From NCBI GenBank assembly GCA_013043995.1, contig JABEVL010000098.1, forward strand, positions 1 to 8,064: DNA of 8,064 nucleotides. Reading direction: 5' to 3'. Positions 1-5,006 of the stretch are shown piece after piece. The position numbers were made by a program, and so were the translations under genes. The stretch comes from Spirochaetales bacterium. GTDB taxonomy: Bacteria > Spirochaetota > Spirochaetia > JABEVK01. The notes below the pieces were generated by a model, which was given only the letters and a program-made list of their open reading frames with translations, ran no database searches and was not told the DNA's origin. How positions within the stretch are numbered: position 1 is the first letter of the stretch; every line of letters starts with the position of its first letter.

Positions 1-1037
1 GCCTTTTGACTGGATTTCTGAGCGACCGCTCCAAACGCTACTGGGCCTGGACGATCGGCGGGTACGCGGTGAACCTTCTGGCCGTGCCCGCCCTGGCCCT
101 GGCGCCCGGGCTGGGCTGGGTCTGGGCCTGCGGACTGATCGTCGTCGAACGTTTTGGCAAAGCCATCCGCCACCCCGCCAAAAACACCCTGGCGTCGTTT
201 GCCGCCAAAGAAGTAGGCGCGGGAAAAGGCTTTGCCCTTCAGGAGGCTCTGGACCAGATCGGAGCATTTTTAGGTCCTGTTCTCCTTTTCATCGTTCTGA
301 CAGAAAAAGCCGGCCACACGCTGGCCGACTACGCCTTGGGCTTCATGATTTTGGGCATCCCGGCCGTAATCACCCTCGTCCTGATCCTGGTGGCCCGCTT
401 TACCTACCCCCGCCCCCAGGATTTTGAAACTGCCGCACCCAGCTCGGTTCCCGACAGGCATTTTCCCACCTCGTACTGGATCTTCCTAGGAGCCATTGCC
501 TTTCTGGCCGTGGGCTTTGCAGATTTTCCGCTCATGGCCTTTCACTTCGCCCAAAAACACACTGTACCGCAAAACGACATTCCGCTTCTTTACGCTCTGG
601 CCATGGGGGTGGACGCGCTCTCGGCCCTCTTTTTCGGCCGGATGTACGACAAACGCGGCTTTCGTGCGTTGGTTATATCCTCTCTCGTTTCAGCTTTTTT
701 CGCGCCGTTCGTTTTTCTTGTCAACACCCCCTGGTCGGCTTTTTTGGGGATGATCTTTTGGGGAGTGGGCATGGGGGCCCAGGAATCCATCCTGAAGTCC
801 GCCGTGACTTCGCTGGTACCCAAAGAAAAGCGCGGCACGGCTTTCGGTATTTTTTATACGGGCTTTGGGATCTTTTGGTTTTTAGGAAGCTGGGCAATGG
901 GCGTGCTTTACGGCATTTCGCTGACAAGCCTCGTTGCCTTTTCCATGGTTTTCCAGCTTGCGTCGGTCCCGCTCTTCCTGTGGGCTGGACGTCATCGCCC
1001 CTCCTCCACGATCGCCCCCACCCCGGGACAGCACTGA
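1..1037 (+). CDS. Major facilitator superfamily (MFS) transporter, 5' end cut by window
   Basis: This is the C-terminal ~345 residues of an MFS permease of the inner membrane; the substrate cannot be told. The frame is open back to base 1, and the first visible residues form the loop 2-3 signature GFLSDRSKR (MFS motif A). About the first two membrane helices therefore lie outside the window, and the TTG at base 6 is not a true start. Numbering from that TTG, a second motif-A-like loop (GRMYDKRGFR, residues 211-220) marks the start of the second six-helix half, after a hydrophilic central loop at about 134-155. Long hydrophobic segments fill both halves. The stretch RHPAKNTLASFAAK (55-68) and the helix segment ALDQIGAFLGP (81-91) are typical of MFS helices 4-5. 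The stop codon at 1035-1037 lies inside the convergent cation-efflux gene. The family call is secure; efflux versus uptake is open. Confidence 0.88.
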   Translation, partial: LLTGFLSDRSKRYWAWTIGGYAVNLLAVPALALAPGLGWVWACGLIVVERFGKAIRHPAKNTLASFAAKEVGAGKGFALQEALDQIGAFLGPVLLFIVLTEKAGHTLADYALGFMILGIPAVITLVLILVARFTYPRPQDFETAAPSSVPDRHFPTSYWIFLGAIAFLAVGFADFPLMAFHFAQKHTVPQNDIPLLYALAMGVDALSALFFGRMYDKRGFRALVISSLVSAFFAPFVFLVNTPWSAFLGMIFWGVGMGAQESILKSAVTSLVPKEKRGTAFGIFYTGFGIFWFLGSWAMGVLYGISLTSLVAFSMVFQLASVPLFLWAGRHRPSSTIAPTPGQH

Positions 1038-1909
1038 TACTCGACCTGAAAAGTCGTGTGTTCGATGCCGAAGGTGTCGTGCAAGATCTTGCTGATGGCG
1101 TTGAGGATTTCTGAAGTTTCAGAGACCGCCAGGTCCTGCCTCAGATTGAGGTGAGCCTCCAGGAAAAGCTCGTGTTCGTCCAAGCTCCAAATGTGCACGT
1201 GATGGATGTTGAAAACCTGGTCAACACGGCGGACAGCGGCCTCGATCTCGGCCACCGAAAAGTCTTCGGGGGCTCCTTGCATCAAGATGTTGAAGCTTTT
1301 CTTCAAAATGCCCCAGACCTGGGCGAAAATGTAGAGGCTGACCAGGATCGACACCACGGGGTCAATCCATTTCCAGTGCAGCACAAGGATGAAAACACCT
1401 CCGGCAATGACCCCGAAGGAAGCCGCCAGGTCTCCCAAAAGGTGCAGATACGCAGCCCGCACGTTCAAACTTTCGCGGGAGCCGCGATGGAGCAGGAGTA
1501 CCGAAAAAAGGTTGCCAACCACGCCGACAAAAGCCAAAAGAATGACCACCCCTCCCTGAACCTCACTCGGGTGAAAAAGGCGCACGAGGGCTTCCTGAAG
1601 AAGAAAAACTGAAACACTGATCAAAAGGATGCTGTTGATCATAGCCGCCAGAATGCCCGCCCTCTTATACCCAAAAGTTTTGCGGCGGTTACGGGCCCGA
1701 CCCGAAACCTTGAAGGCCGCATAACTCAGAACGAGGGAAAAACCGTCGCTAAAATTGTGCAGGGCATCCGAAAGAAGTGCCAAACTCCCTGAAATAAGCC
1801 CGCCGGCGACCTCGGCGGCGGTGATCGCCAGGTTCAAGAGGGTTGCCCCCAAAAATGAACCGACTTTCATCGAGGACGCGTCGGCATGGTGATGATGTTC
1901 GTGACTCAT
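992..1909 (-). CDS. czcD: Cation diffusion facilitator (Zn/Cd/Co efflux), CzcD/ZitB type
   Basis: This 305-residue inner-membrane antiporter should export divalent metal ions, most likely Zn(II) with Cd(II) or Co(II), in exchange for protons. Visible evidence: a His-rich N-terminus (HEHHHH, residues 3-8); the helix-2 metal site HNFSD with H51 and D55; the helix-5 site HLLGD with H156 and D160; six hydrophobic segments; and a cytoplasmic C-terminal domain with HHVHIW (236-241) and H284, which in this family binds regulatory metal at the dimer interface. A His/Asp pair in each of helices 2 and 5 is the known signature of the zinc-selective members. A Cys-Cys pair (293-294) lies near the C-terminus. 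The ATG at 1909 follows AGGAAG at 1918-1913, somewhat close to the start. The gene diverges from an ArsR-type regulator, which suggests metal-induced expression. The czcD symbol is by family resemblance; zitB is equally possible. Confidence 0.93.
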   Translation of the reverse strand: MSHEHHHHADASSMKVGSFLGATLLNLAITAAEVAGGLISGSLALLSDALHNFSDGFSLVLSYAAFKVSGRARNRRKTFGYKRAGILAAMINSILLISVSVFLLQEALVRLFHPSEVQGGVVILLAFVGVVGNLFSVLLLHRGSRESLNVRAAYLHLLGDLAASFGVIAGGVFILVLHWKWIDPVVSILVSLYIFAQVWGILKKSFNILMQGAPEDFSVAEIEAAVRRVDQVFNIHHVHIWSLDEHELFLEAHLNLRQDLAVSETSEILNAISKILHDTFGIEHTTFQVEYQCCPGVGAIVEEGR

Positions 1910-1926
1910 AATCTTCCTAGTTTTCT

Positions 1927-1955
1927 AAGATTGGAAACTTAAGTGCTTGTGTCAA
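1927..1955 (-). promoter_or_regulatory. Candidate promoter of the cation efflux gene
   Basis: On the minus strand a perfect -35 hexamer TTGACA (1955-1950) is followed 17 nt later by a weak -10 candidate AATCTT (1932-1927). Transcription would begin near 1920, just ahead of the AGGAAG ribosome-binding site, giving a very short leader. The -35 match is strong and well placed but the -10 is poor. A poor -10 is common in regulated promoters, and the placement is an inference. Confidence 0.45.
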
Positions 1956-1969
1956 GGCCCAAACTTGAC
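1951..1969. promoter_or_regulatory. Inverted repeat, probable ArsR-family operator
   Basis: GTCAAG (1951-1956) and CTTGAC (1964-1969) form a perfect 6-bp inverted repeat with a 7-nt spacer. One arm overlaps the -35 box of the efflux gene promoter. ArsR/SmtB proteins bind as dimers to imperfect palindromes at or near promoters and leave when metal binds, so this is the best operator candidate between the two divergent genes. A smaller repeat (GCCA, 4 nt, TGGC at 1976-1987) sits just before the regulator start. Confidence 0.45.
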
Positions 1970-1999
1970 GAAGTCGCCAAAAATGGCAACATTGAAAAT

Positions 2000-2326
2000 A
2001 TGGATGATCATCAGAAGCGTCGCTACGAGCTGACCGCCGAAATCTTTAAAGCGCTGGGGCACCCGATGCGCCTGGCGATACTCGAAAAACTGAAGGACCG
2101 CTCCTGGTGCGTTTGCGAGCTGGCCGATGACTTGAAGCTCAACAAGTCGGTCACCTCCAAGCACCTTTCGCAACTACGGAACGCCGGCATCCTTGAAACA
2201 GAAAAACACGGTACCCAGGTTGTCTACACGCTGGCCACGCCCTGTGTGCTGGAAATGAGCGACTGCAGCCTCAGGGCGACGATCGAACAAAGAAACAAAC
2301 GGATGAGTTTTGAGGGTTTTCAGTAA
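2000..2326 (+). CDS. ArsR/SmtB-family metal-responsive repressor
   Basis: This 108-residue winged-helix dimer should bind DNA and be released by metal. The core reads FKALGHPMRLAIL (residues 16-28), then the alpha-3 metal motif CVCEL (C37 and C39), then the recognition helix region around SVTSKHLSQLRNAGIL (50-65), then the wing EKHGTQVVYTL (68-78). The CxC motif at the start of the DNA-binding region is the thiolate site known from As(III), Cd(II) and Pb(II) sensors. A second pair, C82 and C89, lies in the C-terminal helix and could add ligands. An upstream in-frame GTG at 1943 would add 19 residues without family resemblance and would put the operator inside the gene, so ATG 2000 is preferred even though no clear Shine-Dalgarno precedes it. 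The divergent metal exporter is the likely target, with autoregulation. Which metal it senses is not decided: the Cys ligands point to soft metals, whereas the exporter looks zinc-type. Confidence 0.9.
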   Translation: MDDHQKRRYELTAEIFKALGHPMRLAILEKLKDRSWCVCELADDLKLNKSVTSKHLSQLRNAGILETEKHGTQVVYTLATPCVLEMSDCSLRATIEQRNKRMSFEGFQ

Positions 2327-2388
2327 ATTCTTTGTGCCTTTAGGCAGGAGTCCGCGCGAGGAGGAAACCACGGCGAGTTGGCTTTTCA

Positions 2389-2432
2389 GTTTCAGGCCCT
2401 TGACCCGCCGCAAAACGGTTCAAGCCTGAAAC
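2389..2432. terminator. Stem-loop between convergent genes, possible terminator
   Basis: GTTTCAGG (2389-2396) pairs with CCTGAAAC (2425-2432). After a two-base bulge, CTTGA (2399-2403) pairs with TCAAG (2420-2424), and CCG (2408-2410) can pair with CGG (2416-2418). The hairpin lies in the 116-nt gap between the stop of the ArsR gene (2326) and the stop of the glucuronidase gene (2443), where a bidirectional terminator would be expected. No U-tract follows on either strand, so intrinsic termination is not assured. It may instead protect mRNA 3' ends. Confidence 0.4.
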
Positions 2433-2442
2433 CGGCAGAATT

Positions 2443-4251
2443 CTACTCAAGAAAATGAGTCGGATTCTGCCAAGAGAAGGACTGCACTCCTTTCTTCCCG
2501 CACAAGGCTGAGCACCAACGTTTTCTGAGTTCCCAAGCCAGCAGCTTGGGTTGCCGTTCACGCGTAAAAACTCCCTTGCGGTTTCCGTTCACCCGGGTCA
2601 GGGCCTGCTTGGTGGCAAAATCCGCGAACGCCCAAACGTGTTCACCGATGACGAAATCGAGCTTGTCAAATACGCGCTGGTAATGCTCCGCCATGGCGAC
2701 TTGATATTCTTCAGTGAACATGACCGGAGGACTTTGGTGAAACCCCGCAATGGCGTCTGCACCAAATTCCGTGACAAAGACGGGACGGTGGTAACGATCA
2801 AACCACTTCTGCAAATTTTTTTCCAAATTCGGCTCGATCGTCTCAAGCTGTCCAGAATTGAGATACCAGGATTCGTAGGTATTAAGGCAGATGAGGTCCA
2901 CAAGGTGACCCACGGTGTCTTCATCGGGGTCAACATTCATCACCAAGGTCACAGGCCGCTGGGGATCAAGCCGACGCATCGTCTGGATGATGGGAGTGAA
3001 ATAAGGCAAGGCTCCTGGTTCTGCTGTCGCGGCCTCATTCCCCACACACCACATCACAACGGAAGGATGATTCTTATCCCTTTGATAGAGTTCCTTCAGC
3101 GTTTGTTCGTGATGCTTCCGCGTTTCACTACTGATCTTTTCTTCGGAAAAAACGACGGCATTGGGCTTCCAGAAATTGAAGCCCACGGCGGGCACCTCAT
3201 CAACGATCACAAAGCCCTCTTGATCGGCCAAGTTCATAAACTCTTCGGAATAAGGATAATGCGAGGTGCGGATTGAATTGGCGCCCATCCATTTCAAAAG
3301 GTTGAAATCTTTGACCAAGGTGGCCTCGTCAAGACCTTTTCCTCTCAGCACACTGTCTTCGTGTTTTCCGAATCCCTTGAAGTAGAAGGGTTTATTGTTA
3401 ATAAGGAAATTTTGGTCCTTGATCCGGATGTTTCGGATGCCGATGGGCAGTCGGTAGATGTCCTTGCGGTCGGCCAGGTCCAGCAGGGTGGCCTCGAGGG
3501 TATACAGGTGGGCGTCACCCGGTTGCCAGAGTTTTGGGCTCGGCACAGTGAGGCAACCTTCTGCGGACTCAGCTTCGGCCGCCTTGACTCCGTTTTCATC
3601 GAAAAGCCTGAGAGCAATTTTTTGAAAGTCACCCTGAACCTTCATTCGATACTGAACACTTCCAAGGTCATTCTGGACGTCGCTCACCACATCCATGTCT
3701 AAAAAGTAAACCTTGGGAACTGTGTAGAGTTTAACGGGTCGATGAATACCCGCGTAGTTGTAAAAGTCATGGTGGTATTCCTGAACTTTTTCTGACGCCG
3801 AGTTGATCCTGACTTCACCCGGGGGGAGCGTCGTCCAGTTTAAGGTATTATCCACGGCCATCGTGATGCGGATGGAAGTTCCTGGATGAACCTTATCCGT
3901 CAGTTCGGCTTCAAAGGGGAGAAATCCTCCCTGATGGCGAACCACTTCAGCTCCATTGATGTACACGATGCAATGATGCGAGGCACTTCCTACCCGGATA
4001 AAAAAACGTGAATCGCGCCAATGCTCGGGAATGAAGGCGTTCGTTTCATACCAAACAATCCCAACGTGATCCCGTAAACTGACGTCCTGCGTCAAGTCAT
4101 TGTAACTGGCCGGCACAAACATCGGCAAGGTGTTTTTCAGGGGCTCACTGAACCACCGCTCCTCCAGCCCCTTGGAGTCATCTTTTTTGAAGCGCCAGAT
4201 TCCGCTCAGATCTTTTATTTCACGAGTTTCACTTTCACGCGGGTAAAGCAT
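2443..4251 (-). CDS. uidA: Beta-glucuronidase, glycoside hydrolase family 2
   Basis: This enzyme hydrolyses beta-D-glucuronides, releasing glucuronate with retention of configuration. It has 602 residues, against 603 in E. coli UidA, and aligns with it from end to end as recalled. Domains are an N-terminal jelly-roll (about 10-180, with HDFYNYAGIHR at 161-171), an immunoglobulin-like domain (about 182-275) and a TIM barrel (about 280-585). The acid/base is E406 in GNEA and the nucleophile is E495 in TEFG. N557 and K559 in NGNRKG form the N-x-K element that contacts the glucuronate carboxylate, which separates true glucuronidases from galactosidases of the family. TSHYPY (329-334) and GEHVWAFADF (536-545) are also conserved. 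There is no signal peptide, so it acts in the cytoplasm. The loop after GFN (358-369) is about eight residues shorter than in E. coli. ATG 4251 is preceded by AGGA at 4263-4260. It is the last gene of a three-gene operon. Confidence 0.95.
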   Translation of the reverse strand: MLYPRESETREIKDLSGIWRFKKDDSKGLEERWFSEPLKNTLPMFVPASYNDLTQDVSLRDHVGIVWYETNAFIPEHWRDSRFFIRVGSASHHCIVYINGAEVVRHQGGFLPFEAELTDKVHPGTSIRITMAVDNTLNWTTLPPGEVRINSASEKVQEYHHDFYNYAGIHRPVKLYTVPKVYFLDMDVVSDVQNDLGSVQYRMKVQGDFQKIALRLFDENGVKAAEAESAEGCLTVPSPKLWQPGDAHLYTLEATLLDLADRKDIYRLPIGIRNIRIKDQNFLINNKPFYFKGFGKHEDSVLRGKGLDEATLVKDFNLLKWMGANSIRTSHYPYSEEFMNLADQEGFVIVDEVPAVGFNFWKPNAVVFSEEKISSETRKHHEQTLKELYQRDKNHPSVVMWCVGNEAATAEPGALPYFTPIIQTMRRLDPQRPVTLVMNVDPDEDTVGHLVDLICLNTYESWYLNSGQLETIEPNLEKNLQKWFDRYHRPVFVTEFGADAIAGFHQSPPVMFTEEYQVAMAEHYQRVFDKLDFVIGEHVWAFADFATKQALTRVNGNRKGVFTRERQPKLLAWELRKRWCSALCGKKGVQSFSWQNPTHFLE

Positions 4252-4283
4252 TTTCAGTTTCCTTTCTTCCCTGGGTCTTCCAG

Positions 4284-5006
4284 CTAAAACCTGTGTCCTA
4301 CCTCGACGGCAAAGTAGAGGATCAGGTTGCTCGAAGCTGAGTACTGTCCAGGGGTAATCGTACCGCCCTGGTCCAGGTAGTAAAAGGAAGAAGGGAGATG
4401 CGAGGTGGCTGACACACCAAATTTCAATGGAACGCGCACAAAAAGATCTTGCGTCAAAGAATATTCCATATCCAAGCCAGCGTCAAAATAGAGCTGACTG
4501 AATTCAGCTTGATCGCTCGAGTTCAGGGAGTTGCCGTTGATCTGACCACCGAGGTAACCCGACCACAGGATTCCAAGAAGCGGCGCTACCGTCCAGTTCT
4601 TTAGAAAAGTGATCGGGTATTTCCCCTCCAGCCCCACATCGTACTGACTGATGCTCCAGCTCAACGAACTGCTTGTGGTGACAGCAAAGGCGGAGCTGGC
4701 GGCATTGATGGGCCCGACAGCCATACGAAGACCGACCGTGGCCGTCACGTACTTGGTAAAATCCAGAAACCCGCACACTCCCAGGGTTGAAGCCGAGGTG
4801 ACAAACTCTGCCGTACTCCCCGGAACTGTAAACTGCTGGTCTTCCCAGTACGAGGTCCCTTCAAGCCCTCCCCCTGCATCCACGTTAAACTGGTGCAGGA
4901 AGGGAAGAAGCTTAAAACCAGAAGCCCAAAGGTTCCCGCTCCAAAGACTCAAAAGCAGGACCAAAGCAACACGCAAGCGAGAAACAATTTTCAGGACAAC
5001 TCTCAT
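4284..5006 (-). CDS. Predicted outer-membrane beta-barrel protein, unknown function
   Basis: I do not recognise a named family. The 240-residue product begins with a clear signal peptide: basic n-region with R and K up to residue 12, a Leu/Val core at 13-21, and likely cleavage after A28 (NLWA-SG). The rest is a succession of short strands with alternating hydrophobic and polar residues, rich in Ser, Thr, Gly, Tyr and Phe. It ends in NLILYFAVEVGHRF, whose terminal Phe and alternating pattern form the usual sorting signal of outer-membrane barrels. A mature length near 212 suggests a small barrel, perhaps eight to ten strands. The ATG (5006-5004) overlaps the TGA of the upstream lipoprotein gene and has no good Shine-Dalgarno, so translation is probably coupled. 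Only 32 nt separate its stop from the glucuronidase start. It could be a pore for oligosaccharides, a surface anchor or a structural protein; the sequence does not decide. Confidence 0.8.
   Translation of the reverse strand: MRVVLKIVSRLRVALVLLLSLWSGNLWASGFKLLPFLHQFNVDAGGGLEGTSYWEDQQFTVPGSTAEFVTSASTLGVCGFLDFTKYVTATVGLRMAVGPINAASSAFAVTTSSSLSWSISQYDVGLEGKYPITFLKNWTVAPLLGILWSGYLGGQINGNSLNSSDQAEFSQLYFDAGLDMEYSLTQDLFVRVPLKFGVSATSHLPSSFYYLDQGGTITPGQYSASSNLILYFAVEVGHRF
5003..5006 (-). promoter_or_regulatory. ATGA stop-start overlap, translational coupling
   Basis: The start codon of the barrel gene and the stop codon of the lipoprotein gene share the four bases ATGA on the minus strand. The nearest purine-rich element, AGGA at 5023-5020, lies 13 nt upstream, too far for efficient independent initiation. 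Reinitiation by ribosomes finishing the lipoprotein is therefore the likely route, which fixes the two proteins to related amounts. Confidence 0.75.

Noticed and set aside
1151..1612. Plus-strand open frame of 153 codons inside the cation exporter gene
   Set aside because: It is antisense to the exporter, is highly polar and low in family-like features, and has no plausible initiation region of its own.
1943..1999. GTG at 1943 as start of the ArsR regulator
   Set aside because: The added 19 residues have no family resemblance and would include the inverted repeat and -35 box of the divergent promoter; ATG 2000 gives the usual length.
2336..2347. TGCCT-TT-AGGCA hairpin as terminator of the ArsR gene
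   Set aside because: The stem is only five pairs with a two-base loop and is followed by a purine-rich, not U-rich, stretch.
2551..3276. Plus-strand open frame of 241 codons inside the glucuronidase gene
   Set aside because: It is antisense to a gene with clear end-to-end homology and conserved catalytic residues, and its own translation shows no protein family or ribosome-binding site.
2443..4251. The glucuronidase as a cloned E. coli gusA reporter contaminant
   Set aside because: The protein differs from E. coli UidA throughout, has a shorter loop and a different C-terminus, and sits in an operon with unrelated export proteins.
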